Source of the DNA: Bolinopsis microptera
Lineage: Eukaryota > Ctenophora > Tentaculata > Lobata > Bolinopsidae
NCBI RefSeq assembly: GCF_026151205.1
Contig: NC_087078.1
Span: 9,812,675 to 9,876,674, forward strand
Length of the DNA: 64,000 bases
Direction: 5' to 3'
A program made the translations under genes and the position numbers. The notes beneath the pieces were generated by a model. The model was given only the letters and a program-made list of their open reading frames with translations. It did not search any database and had not been told where the DNA came from. Every line of letters begins with the position of its first letter. Position 1 is the first letter of the stretch. Positions 1 to 12,404 of this stretch are shown in pieces.

Positions 1-253
1 TTACACAATAAGATAGTGTTTACAGTTTAATTAACAGTTCTCGTGCCCCACCTAAATTTTCGAATAATTTTAAGCTAATTTTCGTTCAATTTTCAACCAA
101 ATGAAAGTCATAATTGAAATTCTGATAGGCAAGCAGCAAGCTGCAAGTTGACTGAGCAGTTGTTGCAACGTGCATACGCATACGGGGTTCCGCATTCCTC
201 TGAGTAGTACCTATGACCAGACCGATGATGTTTTCTGGTTAGCAGTAGACATT

Positions 254-1788
254 ATGGTCAAGTTCGGAGACAACCTGTACATAAAATCAGTCACTAATTA
301 CACTCATTTCACTGCCATAAACGGTAAAATTGATTATAATTTCTCTGACAGTCCAAGGGGTACAGGCTCTTCAGATATTATACTCCTAACCTTTCTATAA
401 TGATATCTGGGTTCAAAATTTAAATAACTCAACCTTGGTGGAGACAGTGGCCACCTGGAAATTACAAAAATAAAGGAGCTGTAAATCACTTATGAAAAAA
501 ACATTTACTCCAAATTTCCAATTTTAAGGTACGTAAGACAGGTGGGTACTCAAAAAGTGCCGGTTGAGCAGGTTTGTCTGCTCAACACAGGTGGAGCAGC
601 TCACTGACTACATGAGCTAATATAAGTGACTAGAACTAACCCTCTCATGCTTTTTAATTGCTCCAAAGTCCTAATATTTAATATTATGGGTTATACCAAT
701 CATATTTCATATAATAGGATCCTCAGAATCGGCTCAACCGAGGTGGAGACAGCATAACATGCAGTTCAAAATCTGTTATTCTGTAGTTTAGGAGCTGTAG
801 AGTGACTGTGGCAGTCCATTTGCAATACCAATGATTCTAAATCATCTACCAACTCATATTACAAGGCATCCTTGCTGAAAAGTACACTCAACATAGGTGG
901 AGACTCAAATTTGGCAAATTTGGGCGTAAATTTGACCTCAGAATTCAAGGTTCTCCACCGTGGTTGAGTGGTTGATGGCTAGTTTGATGAATTGTATACA
1001 TGCTAAAGGGTCACCCGATGTTATTTCTTCCAGAAATCAACTGCCAAAGCTTAACTCAACCCGGTGGGGCCAGTTTTAATGCATTTTTTAATGTTTTAAT
1101 GTTTAATCAACAATTTCTCCACCTTGTTGAGCACCTTTTCACAACTTTGATAGTTTTTTCATTTGCTAGAACACTTTGCTTTAAGACAGAAGGGGTAACA
1201 GTTTTATTATCCCCTACAGTAGCAGTTAACAGAGCAGATTAGAATTAGTGATAAAACCGATGAATTTAGGCATGTTTGACAGGCTTTTTACTGTTTCTTA
1301 ATGAAAGATCTCCACCCTGTTGAGCGTCAATGGAAAAAAACAAAATTTAACGGGAAGTAGAAAAGGCCGAGACGCAACTTTCTAGCTAACCTAGAACTCT
1401 CTAAACCTTTCTCCACCCCCGGTTGAGCAGCTTTGAAAAGTGCATTTAATTTCTCCACCTCGGTTGAGCACTTAAATAAAATATTGATAAAACCATCAGA
1501 TTGCAAATTTGATGTAGTTTGTGTTACCAATAACCTTTTTCACCTTAATCAAAAGTTTCTTCAACCAGAGCCAGTCTCCACCTTAAATCTCCACCTTTTA
1601 AGGGTTTGTTTAATACCACCTGTATCTGCTCAACCGTTCAACCTTTTAATTTTTTTTTTACTCAGAGAAAGTCCTGAAAAATGTCTTGTCAGCCATATAA
1701 TCAGGGAGTTTCATTCTGTGTTGAGCTGGCTCCACCACACACTTCTAAAAAAGTAAAAAATGTACAGGTTGTCTCCGAACTTGACCAT
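254..1788. mobile_element. Non-autonomous element with 28-bp terminal inverted repeats and an internal palindromic motif array
   Basis: Positions 254-281 and 1761-1788 are perfect inverted copies of each other (28 bp, beginning ATGGTCAAGTTCGG at the left end). Between them an imperfect palindrome of the form CTCAACnnnGGTGGAG recurs about a dozen times. The left half (near 427, 580, 733, 888, 1055) mostly has the CTCAAC-first orientation. The right half (near 952, 1116, 1309, 1411, 1452) has the CTCCACC-first orientation, so the element is roughly mirror-symmetric. No transposase ORF is visible. Superfamily not recognised; no convincing target duplication was found. Confidence 0.7.
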
Positions 1789-3046
1789 CATTATAGCCAA
1801 GGGTAATATATCAAATCACGATCTACAAGCAGTACGTAGCAACGAATTACGAGAGCAGACAAGATGTAACAAGAGTAGACAAGTTATTATCAAGAATGAC
1901 ATGCAATTGGCATATCCTACCAGACCCCGGCCCTTGAGCGCGATTGCGCGTGTGAAACACAGTTGTTCCCTTTTTGTCATGCAGGCCTGAGCATCAAAGC
2001 ACAATAGTTCCCGATTCACGACACAACTGTACCTTTTTAGCATGCAGGCGCACTTAATCACTGGTTAGTTCCAATTAAGCGACGCAGTAGTACCCGATTC
2101 AGGGCACAGGGGGGACTCGAGGCTTCCCCTGGTAATGCGATCACGGAAGGCAGGCCTCCCGCTCGGAAGCGGCAGCTCTCGATACGGGAGGTACGTATCG
2201 AGAATGAGTCGGACCTGAACATTTTTAAATCAAAATTTGTTCGAAGTTTTTCTGAAAACCACTTTTCTCCACGTTTCATGCTACCCTGTTCATTATTAGC
2301 CGAAAGTATTTTTTTTGTTTTTCAAAGTCTAGTGAAAAAAGTTTTGAAATATCCGGCAAAAAATCCGGCAAAATTTTTGAAACCGGAGCCGGAACCGGAT
2401 ATTGAAGCCGGATATCCGGCCGGATCCAGATTCAGCCTGATATCCCGGCCTCTTAACATATTTTAACTACATCATATATCATTTCAAGTCCCAGTTAACA
2501 GCTAGACGCATTCCTCATTTCGAGGTGTTTAGATAATTGGTTTACAGCTCCCCCAAACCAATTATAAAGTCTAATATTTCGCTTCCGTTACCCAGTCTCC
2601 ACAGCGGTCTGATATAGTTGCTAGCTCTTCGTTGGGTATTGTATATTCTTGTTATTGTGATTGGTGACGTGTTAAGTGATAGCAAGACATTTAGATATGA
2701 GAGCGAGCGCTAAAAGTAAATACGGTTTTTAGTTTTTACTCATTCGATCCTTGATCTTATCATAATTTTGATTACAATTTCTTTCACATTATATCAGGTT
2801 GCATTGAACAATCCCAAATGGTCCGTAAAAATGAATAACGTGATCCATGATCAGTTATTCCCGTTATTTCGTATTTTTCCTAAGACGGTTATATAATATA
2901 TATTATAATTTATATCAATGTCTTCTATTAGTATTCTGTGATGAAATATTTTTCATTAATATCTTTGATTGATTGTTACTATTATTATATATATCTGAAG
3001 TGTACCGTGCATTGATTAACATGTCTCAGTAGCAGAAGTTAAGAAG
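1789..3046. other. Intergenic stretch with a short hairpin and CCGG-rich repeats
   Basis: No supported gene. At 2177-2203 there is a perfect 10-bp stem (TCTCGATACG and its complement) with a 7-nt loop. At 2350-2445 short CCGGATAT/CCGGA units recur, looking like a degenerate simple repeat. The remainder is AT-rich and I see nothing else in it. Confidence 0.5.
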
Positions 3047-3601
3047 ATGAAGATAGTATTAGCTGTAATAGCTGCAAGTTGTATTGTGATTTGTACCAAG
3101 GCTACCAGCTGTTACCAGTGCAGTGTAGCGATGCGGCCTTAAAGTACGACTCCGATGGCCGATGCCGCGAAGGAAAGTTTTGAATCGGGTGATGGAATTA
3201 AATTTATACGAGATAATTTTTCGGGCTGTGACTCATCCCACATGATGGCTTGCGATGAAACGGATGGCGAAAAGGACTGCGGACATGTAAGCGTGAGTGT
3301 AGTAGGTGAATCAATGTCAGCTGAATTTGTCTATAGAGAATGCTTGCCGGCCGACAGTTCCACTGCAACAGGGAAACTCACGGAGGGTATGGTATGTGAG
3401 GCAATGGAAGAACCTTTAGGAGAAATCGGATTTGATACTGATACTCTGTCCTGCAAATTGGAAGTCTGCAGTACTGATAACTGCAACATGAAATCCCAGG
3501 ACGACGGAGAAAGGGAGAACTATGTGTCCTCGGAAAGTAAACTAACATTCTCTTTCCTTCTCATCCAGCTCGTCTCTTGCCTTGCAGTCACTCTATTTTA
3601 A
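3047..3601 (+). pseudogene. Ly6/uPAR-like three-finger GPI-anchored protein, interrupted by an in-frame stop
   Basis: The ATG at 3047 opens a signal peptide-like stretch (MKIVLAVIAASCIVICTKA) followed by SCYQC, the usual start of a Ly6/uPAR three-finger domain. After 31 codons there is an in-frame TAA at 3140-3142. Reading then continues in the same frame without another stop to 3599. The distal part has the ending CSTDNCN, matching the family's C-terminal Cys/Asn signature, then a Ser-rich linker and a hydrophobic tail (LTFSFLLIQLVSCLAVTLF) that fits a GPI-attachment signal. Such proteins sit on the outer cell surface or are secreted. AATAAA lies at 3931. The stop may be a true nonsense allele, a recent pseudogene, or a base error. 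There is no frameshift or intron evidence. A product beginning at the ATG at 3155 would lack the signal peptide. Confidence 0.7.
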
Positions 3602-4440
3602 GCTTAACAAGACTTAGACAAAAGAATGTAACGATTTATGTGACATAAACAATTATAACTATCGTTACGAATTATAAGGGTAATATTATGTAGAGTTAGA
3701 TTATTCTATGCATGTAATGATAACGATAAGATCTTTATTCTTCACGTCCTGCAATTTTAGTTTTAGGTCTGAAAAAATCAGTACAACATGTTTTGCGTTT
3801 ACTATCATTGTGGTCGATTGTATCAACATTTTTATATGTTTTGGGTGCTCATACTCATAGCCATAGCAAAATATTTGTTCTTTCTCTCACAACTCAGCTT
3901 TGTTATAACTATGTATATTAAAATTTTCGGAATAAAAAGTTACACTGGTAACTAATTGTACTAAAGATTTACTAATATAATGTAGAACTTGTGAAACTGG
4001 TAAGATTTGCAGACTTCTGAAGCTTTTAAAACTTTAAAACTTTAAAACTTATGCTATATTTACGAGTTTAAATTTGTTATAAAATACTCCGAAAGCATGT
4101 CAAAATGTTGTGTCATAGTGCATAGCTTGATCATGATGGCCATCGAGCCATTTTGGCATAATATGTTGCTGCAATAAAATAAGTGCTCGCAGGCATGGCC
4201 CATGGGCCTCTAAAAGTCTCAGTCTGTGCAATAGCTCTAGTAGACCGGATGAAGTGGTGGAGAGGGTGACAGACAACTGAACCCAATTGAACCTAGTTCC
4301 CACGCAGTTAACAGGCACTCAATCAGCTTAATTGGGTGACCAATCATCTTAAATCCCAAATCGACAACTGAACCCAGGTCATATTACAACTGCACCAAAA
4401 CTGGAAATACGACAACTGAACCCAACGATCGGATTTTCAG
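3602..4440. other. 3' flank of the Ly6-like gene and unannotated sequence
   Basis: Contains the likely polyadenylation signal AATAAA at 3931. The sequence CGACAACTGAACCCA (or close variants) recurs near 4270, 4363 and 4411, suggesting a remnant of a small repeat. No coding region is supported. Confidence 0.4.
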
Positions 4441-4515
4441 GTCCTCCTTCTTCGCAGAGGACTGTCAACTGTGGTCATTATCACTATAGGATAGATCATG
4501 ACCACTGTAAAATAT
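4441..4515 (+). repeat. Dispersed repeat shared with the LINE relic region near 38.2 kb
   Basis: The stretch with TTCTTCGCAGAGGACTG and GATCATGACCACTGTAA is closely similar to 38205-38275, which lies beside a LINE fragment. Probably an untranslated piece of the same non-LTR retroelement family; inferred from two copies only. Confidence 0.45.
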
Positions 4516-4579
4516 TAATACATACATGCTACATGAAGAGGTCTCCTTCTAGCCGGTGGAGAGATTGAGAGAACAGCTT

Positions 4580-4860
4580 TTCCTGAAAAGGTCATGATCT
4601 GGTGCGCCATCAATTCTCGTGGAATCCTTGTATCACGTCGTGACCCCCACGGTCGTTTCCCACTTTATCGTCCTGACGATACAGGGGGAGCCTGCGCACT
4701 CGTGCGGCGGCGGGTCATACAACGTATGCGGTATGACAATGGAATCCTAGGACCTTACTTTTACGAAGAAAACGGAAGTCGGAAGTACTAGTAAAGTGAC
4801 GGTCAACGGAGTTCGCTATATGGATTACCAGAAAACCTTTCTGGTAGTATAGGGGCCTAA
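4580..4860 (+). pseudogene. Relic of a Tc1/mariner-like DDE transposase, split by a MITE
   Basis: The frame at 4594 reads MIWCAINSRGI. After the inserted 112-bp element at 4628-4739 it resumes as NGILGPYFYEENGS. A neighbouring frame then reads VTVNGVRYMDYQKTFLV. These three blocks match, in order, the conserved WCAI...GPYFFE...VTVNxxRY region of Tc1/mariner-type transposases as I know them. Frame changes and stops show it is dead. No inverted repeats of the original element were identified. Confidence 0.65.
4628..4739 (-). mobile_element. hAT-like MITE, copy 1, inside a transposase relic
   Basis: A 112-bp GC-rich element beginning TTGTATCACG and ending GTATGACAA, flanked by the 8-bp direct repeat TGGAATCC (4620-4627 and 4740-4747). 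It is related in reverse orientation to copies at 22467-22555 and 22744-22839. An 8-bp target duplication fits the hAT superfamily; no transposase is encoded. Confidence 0.8.
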
Positions 4861-6300
4861 CTTCAAAAATAAAAAAATAGAAACGTCTAAGTTAACGGTG
4901 ACGATAATGATAATAAGATCATAGCGAAATTGTGGTGAATGACAACATAATAATAAAGTGAAACTGATTGTTTTCAAAGTATTACCATGACACGATACAG
5001 AAACACTCGTTTGCTACAACAAACGAAAGCGAACTGAAAAAAGTGATGTCAATATAGAAAATCAATTAATCAACTTCAATGGACAATCAACTCTCAGCTA
5101 ACAACGAGGGCTTCAAATCTAAAACAGATATCAATGAAAATAGCACGAAACAAGCCGCCTCATGAACTGCGACTCCAACTAAAGGATCTTTAAAACTGTT
5201 TACATCAGCAGAACAAAACAACTAAAGAAGCTCAGATCCCGCCCTCCCTCACACCTGCATTTAAAATAATATCAAAACAACCGCCAGTCACCTGACCTCC
5301 CAACCAGGCAGCCAGGACGCGGTTAGATTGGTGGCTTTGTCTGATCACCGCCTCCCCTCTGATAACAACAAAGCTAAACAACAGTTTTAACAGCCTGGTA
5401 TGGTGAATTAGCTCTGTTGTGCGTGTTATGTGACTGTGAAATTGCACGGTAACTCCGTATGTAGTGTAAAGATAACGAAGAACAAAGATAACGAAGCGAC
5501 TAAGAATTAGTTGGAGGGATAAACATGACGACCAGAACATTATTGATATTGCTTAACAAATTTTTGAAATAACGTGGAGGAATGTTTAAATAAAGAAGAG
5601 GGGGTCGTTTTTGTTTTTGCCATCTTGATTTAGGCTTTGGAATTTTCGGAAATTATTTACCATGCTCCTAAAACTGCATATCTCAATAAGAAAAGTGGCA
5701 AAAATGGTTCCGCCTTTCGGAGGACAGAAACCCTTAATCAAACTTCCAGGATAAATGGAAACTAGCGATCATCCTCAAACTGGCAATAGAATGGTCAATG
5801 TCCAAACCGTGCGACAACTCCAAGATCTCCCAAAGAAAAATCACCACACCACTCCTACATACATAACGTTCAATCTAGACCTACGTTTAACACAAACGTT
5901 TGGAGCAAACAATAGCAACTTGTAAATGTTAAAACCCCATTCCAATATAAAGTATACGCTGAAATTATATGATAAAACACTGGCGCTCACTATCAAGTAT
6001 TCAAGTATTCAAGTAGCTGGAACAGTGTAGTGCATCAGTGTGCATGTTTGAGTTTATTTGCGAGGATTGCGGAATTAATTTACTACGACGGGTGGTTGGC
6101 TGACCACAAATACATTACAATAATATAATTAAAAACAAAGTCTGATACAACACGAGTCAAAACATGACTCACTAAATCCTCACTAAACAGCCAGCTAGCA
6201 CGTCCTATCCTGTCATGAATATTGTGGCTAAAAGTAACGTGGATGGTTGGAATGGAGGTGAGGTGCACGTGATAACGCGGGGAAAAATAATTTATTAAAT
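4861..6300. other. No gene recognised
   Basis: AT-rich sequence between the transposase relic and a purine minisatellite. Candidate ORFs here (for example minus 5232-5540) show no recognisable domain or splice context. The 3' exons of the CCDC97-like gene could lie here or left of the window, but I could not find them. Confidence 0.4.
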
Positions 6301-6308
6301 AAAGTAGC

Positions 6309-7119
6309 TGAGTATCTGAGCCGCAGATGAGAGAGGTAGAGAGAGCAGTAGAGAGAGGTAGAGAGAGGTAGAGAGAGAGGTAGAGAGAGAGGTAGAGAGA
6401 GGTAGAGAGAGGTAGAGAGAGGTAGAGAGAGGTAGAGAGAGGTAGAGAGAGGTAGAGAGAGAGGTAGAGAGAGAGGTAGAGAGAGGTAGAGAGCAGGTGA
6501 GAGAGAGATAGAGAGAGGTAGAGAGAGCAGCTTAGAGAGAGAGGTAGAGAGAGGTATAAAGAGGTAGAGAGAGGTAGAGAGAGGTAGAGAGAGGTAGAGA
6601 GAGAGGTAGAGAGAGGTAGAGAGCAGGTGAGAGAGAGATAGAGAGAGGTAGAGAGAGGTAGAGAGAGGTAGAGAGAGGTAGAGAGAGCAGGTGAGAGAGA
6701 GGTAGAGAGAGAGGTAGAGAGAGAGGTAGAGAGAGGTAGAGAGAGAGGTAGAGAGAGAGGTAGAGAGAGGTAGAGAGAACAGGTGAGAGAGAGGTAGAGA
6801 GAGATAGAGATAGGTAGAGAGAGGTAGAGAGAGGTAGAGAGAGGTAGAGAGAGGTAGAGAGAGAGGTAGAGAGAGAGGTAGAGAGAGAGGTAGAGAGAGA
6901 GGTAGAGAGAGAGGTAGAGAGCAGGTGAGAGAGAGATAGAGAGAGGTAGAGAGAGGTAGAGAGAGGTAGAGAGAGGTAGAGAGAGGTAGAGAGAGGTAGA
7001 GAGAGGTAGAGAGAGGTAAAGAGAGCAGGTGAGAGAGAGGTAGAGAGAGCAGGTGAGAGAGAGGTAGAGAGGGGTAGAGAGAGCAGGTGAGAGAGAGGTA
7101 GAGAGAGAGGTAGAGAGAG

Positions 7120-7196
<77 letters not shown>

Positions 7197-7398
7197 GAGA
7201 GAGCAGGTGAGAGAGAGGTAGAGAGAGGTAGAGAGAGGTAGAGAGAGCAGGTGAGAGAGAGGTAGAGAGAGAGGTAGAGAGAGGTAGAGAGGGGTAGAGA
7301 GCAGGTGAGAGAGAGGTAGAGAGAGGTAGAGAGGTAGAGAGGGGTAGAGAGCAGGTGAGAGAGAGGTAGAGAGAGAGGTAGAGAGAGGTAGAGATATG
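6309..7398. repeat. Purine-rich minisatellite, (GGTAGAGAGA)n-type
   Basis: About 1.1 kb of GGTAGAGAGA / GGTAGAGAGAGA units with occasional GCAGGTGAGA variants and a pure (GA)n core near 7125-7190. The long open frame across it on the minus strand (6083-7420) is a by-product of the repeat. Confidence 0.9.
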
Positions 7399-7576
7399 GG
7401 ATTAGAGCCACATCAGCCACCTGACGGGGTGGCTCTGATTCGTGGTTTTCAAGACTGTGCTGTAAACACGAACTGCATAGTTGTTGTACTGGGGAAAGTG
7501 TCGAGTAGCACTGAGGATTAATAATTTAATCATGATGTTAAGGAGTTTATTATCACAGACGGTAGAACTAACTTAC

Positions 7577-10500
7577 CTATCATCTGATAGTGCAACTTCT
7601 GGTCCCGTTCTTTCATTTCCTCGTCACTAAAATAGGCTCCTTCAGATATCAGCTCTTGCATTCTTTTGTATCTCCTGTTTCTTATCACTGATAAAAACGT
7701 ATGAGTGTCAGGGCAAATAACTTTTAAAAGTTTTAATTCTATCACATAACATAACAGTTTGGATTTAGAAGCGAGACTATTGGAAGAATGCCAATTCCGG
7801 GCAGTTCCTAAGAAAGACAGTCCACTACGGGTAGACTTTAGGTAGAGAACTTAAGACACTTTAGGTAGAGAACTTAAGACACTTTAGGTAGAGAACTTAA
7901 GACACTTTAGGTAGAGAACTTAAATTTAGGGTAGAGAACTTAACTTTAGGGTAGAGAACTTAACTTTAGGGTAGAGAACTTAAGACACTTTAGGTAGAGA
8001 ACTTAACTTTAGGGTAGAGAACTTAAGACATTTTAGGTAGAGAACTTAAGACACTTTAGGTAGAGAACTTAAGACACCTTAGGTAGAAAACTTAAGACAC
8101 TTTAGGTAGAGAACTTAAGACACTTTAGGTAGAGAACTTAACTTTAGGGTAGAGAACTTAAGACACTTTAGGTAGAGAACTTAACTTTAGGGTAGAGAAC
8201 TTAAGACACTTTAGGTAGAGAACTTAAAACACTTTAGGTAGAGAACTTAAGACACTTTAGGTAGAGTACTTAAGACACTTTAGGTAGAGAACTTAAGACA
8301 CTTTAGGTAGAGAACTTAAGACACTTTAGGTAGAGAACTTAACTTTAGGGTAGAGAACTTAAGACACTTTAGGTAGAGAACTTAACTTTAGGGTAGAGAA
8401 CTTAAGACACTTTAGGTAGAGAACTTAACTTTAGGGTAGAGAACTTAAGACACTTTAGGTAGAGAACTTAAAACACTTTAGGTAGAGAACTTAAGACACT
8501 TTAGGTAGAGTACTTAAGACACTTTAGGAAGAGAACTTAAGACACTTTAGGTAGAGAACTTAAGACACTTTAGGTAGAGAACTTAACTTTAGGGTAGAGA
8601 ACTTAAGACACTTTAGGTAGAGAACTTAACTTTAGGGTAGAGAACATAAGACACTTTAGGTAGAGATGCTCAAGTTTAATTCTCCGGAGATTGGATGAAC
8701 TAGTTCAGATTTGGTCCGAACTGCAGTATTTCAGTTTAATATCCAAACCTTTATGTTGATTAGCGTCTTTTGTGAGTTGGTGCAAGTAGTGTGTTACTAT
8801 AGGATCAGACCTGTGTTCCTTGAACAGGGCAACATCTTCTGGCTGAGAAACAACTGAGTTTACCTTTCGTTTATTAAGTTATTATTCAGAACTACTTCTT
8901 ACCTACTATTAGTATTGCCACACTAAGTCTCGCTTGAATGACTTAAATGTACATCTTTGTTGGGTATATTTTAATGTCGAAGCGTGTAATAAATATTAGA
9001 ATTTATTTATTTTTTATACTATATGGCCTAGAAAACATTCACAAACCATAGCTAATAATATGATAAAATATAAAGTTTGCTTCTTTGATATTATGGTGTC
9101 TGAACTCTAAAGTCTCTCAAAACTAAAAGGCAACTGTGAACCGGTATTGCTCTCTTGATGAGGGTATTAACACAATTTCCACTCCACTACTCGGAGAGAC
9201 ATTTACAGTTACCTGTAAAACAGAAGGAACACGTCTTGTACTTATTATTAATATTATTATTATACTCAGAAAATTGCGACACGTAGTTTGGTGAGTCTGA
9301 GTAGCAATGTTCTTAAAATGCATTATTTCAGTGAGGTTACTTGTTTACGTACCTATGTTGGAGCTGATCAGTGGCACTCCTTTCAATTCTATAATATTTC
9401 TATTTGATTTAAATCTATGGTTCCATGACGATATTTAGTGGTTCACATCTTCCATGTGGTTGTTAATTTGTGTCCCATCAACAATATATTTTCAACAATT
9501 TTTTGTTCAATAATTGTTATGAGTGATACTCTTGTTCATTTTTACACATTTGCTCATATCACTCACAGTCAGCCGCTCTGACATGGTTAACCACCTTCCT
9601 TGTGTTGTTGGTTAATCATATAAGCGGGATATAAATACCCTATTTCATTTCATCTTCTTTTTGTTAGTTCGAATTCTCAAGAGTGATTGAGATCGTAATG
9701 ATTTATTGCAGAGTATGACAATAGCGCCAACTTCAACGATAGAGCACAAGCCAAAGTGGACTGTCAAAGATTATCAACTCCTGGCATTCAACAGCTTGAT
9801 AAAGTTTGGAGACTCAGTAGAAATCTATCTACCTGGTGTGATTACACAAAAAGTTGCCTATGAATTGGATTTGAGCAAGATTCAGGAAGGGTTTTTGGGA
9901 GTGACCATGTACATTGCCATGGGAATAGCCATACTTATCGCCGCCCCATTTTCTGACAGGTGAAGAAAAAACTGTTGATTGATCAAAATAATTATCTAAC
10001 TGTAATTTAACTGACAGTTTGACTCCCAATAAGGGCTACACTTCCGATCTAATAACTATACTTATCTTCTTTCTCTTTCTCTTTCAGTTTCTCTTTCTCT
10101 TTCCCACAATCACTAATACATATTCCCACAAAGATTTGGAAGAAGACCAGTACTCCTCCTCTCCCTCTACACTTCAATTCTCTTCACACTCCTCTGTGCG
10201 ATAGTCCCCAACTACACAACCCTCCTCCTCTCCAGAGCCCTAATAGGTCTGTGTGTCGGGCTGAACATGTCCACTGTCGGTATATTCTACGCTGAACATG
10301 TATCTGATCGGGGTCACTACGCTTTTGGGATTTTTCTGGCGAGTTTTGTGTTTTCAGCAGGTGGTGGCTGGGTTGCTCTTCTAGGGTATTATCTCCTAGA
10401 TGTAGTAGGATGGAGGGTATTCGTTTTGTGTACCTCAATTCCTCTTTTTGTGCCACCTATACTTATACTACACTGTTGCATAAAGGGAGAGAATAGGAAT

Positions 10501-12368
10501 AGTGGGACTGAACAACCTCTATTGGTTACTCGAGGAGAAGGAGATACACCGAGCGAGTCTAAGGAAATCATCCATGTTGAGAATCTCGCCTCAAGGCTTA
10601 CCAAAGTCAGTCTCTTTGTCTTTATCAACATCTTCCAAGGATATGGGAGTATACTTCTGCTCCCAGGATTGTTACGAGATAAGAACGAGGAAAGGTGCAA
10701 GGTACTGATGGAGAACCAGGAGGGACCCTGTAACAGTGTGGTAGATGGTAATCAGTTCCTGATTCTAGCTCTGGTAACGGGTGCTGGCAACTTGTTCGGA
10801 CGCGGGGTGGGATATCTTCTCATTAGAAAGATTAGATTCCGAATCCTTCAACCAACTCTGGCATCAATCCTTTCTGTCGGATATCTCCTTCTTTTATTCA
10901 AGAATAAAAGTATGATATTGGTTGTTTGCTCAATGGGGTGGTGTAAGATAGTTTACTCAATGATGCGATGTGAAACTTCTCTCCTTTCATACGATCCTAC
11001 GTTCTTCGGAACAGATACTATAGCTAAAGCAAGTGCAATCGTTCTTGGTAGTGGTATGTTCGGCTCCGTGATTGGTAATGGGTGTGCTGCATTCCTCAAC
11101 CCCCACATCACGGTACAGGTCACATTTGCGTTAAGTTTGGTACTGATTGGAGTTGTGTGCAGCATAACAGAGCGAGAAAACTAAATAACCACCTTGTCGG
11201 ACATAATTGTCACGGACATTACTTTCACGCTGAAGACCATAGCGTGAATAATTATGTCCGTGAAAATTATGTCCGTGGTATTAATTAAGGTCCGTGAATA
11301 ATAAAGTCCGGTAATTATTTCTATTAATTATAGTGTGTGTGTCCCTACATATGCGTAGATATGTGTGTAGCCGATTACTATATTAGCTAATTAGTATACT
11401 AGGACAGATATAATCACTCCTCAGTCACATTCACTCTGTATTCAATTTACATAACAGTAAGTTAAAGTACTTAAGTTATAACACCATGATGACTATGACT
11501 TTGATTTCAGCAAAAGAGTAAAACAATTATTAAAAAATCACCACAAATGTTCACAATGTTTTGGAAATTTTTGGGCGGTCATGAGCGTGAATAATTATGT
11601 CCATGAAAAATTTGGTCGGTGAAAAACTTGTCCGTGACAATGATGTCTGATAAGGTAGTTAGAATCATTACGAAACTCCACATCCATGAAGTTTTAAGTT
11701 TCCCCGCAGTTTAATGCCCCCCCCCCCCCCCCTAAAAATGTACTGTACCCCCCCCCCCCCCTTAAAATGTACCTCCCCCTAAAAATGTACTGTACCCCCC
11801 CCCCCCCCTTAAAATGTACCTCCCCCTAAAAATGTACTGTACCCCCCTTAAAATGTACTGTACCCCCCCCCCTTAAAATGTACCTCCCCCCCTAAAAATG
11901 TACTGTACCCCCCTTAAAATGTACTGTACCCCCCCCCCCTTAAAATGTACCTCCCCCCTAAAAATGTACTGTACCCCCCTTAAGATGTACTGTACACCCC
12001 CCCCCTTAAAATGTACTGTACGTGACACGGAACTACTGTGAGTGAGACGGAACTAGACAGAACATGCCAACAATCTGGTGACTTGTAAACTAACACCACT
12101 ACAATCTTCACATAATATCAGGGGAAGTGGAAGTTAAAAAGACTCTGACCAGCTTGCTTGTGAGCTTGTAATGTTTTATGCAGATTATTTGTGAAGTTAT
12201 AGGCTGGGGGGACAATGGTATAAAATGGCATAAAATGGTATAAAATGGCATTAAATGGCATAAAATGGCATAAAATGGCATAAAATGGAGACTTTTATAA
12301 GGAGAAAATGGAAAAACCCTTGGGTAATTCTCCGTTTATGCCATGTTATGCCATTGCCCCCCCCCCCC

Positions 12369-12404
<36 letters not shown>

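Noticed and set aside
6083-7420. 445-codon open frame on the minus strand rich in Leu-Ser-Tyr-Thr
   Set aside because: It is a translation of a GGTAGAGAGA minisatellite; no domain and no independent start.
1-7576. Search for the 3' exons of the CCDC97-like gene
   Set aside because: No minus-strand segment matched the acidic C-terminal region of the family; left unassigned.
7830-8666. Interstitial telomere repeat because of TTAGG/TTTAGGG strings
   Set aside because: The unit is 20-22 bp with GTAGAGAACTTAA; TTAGG is only part of it.
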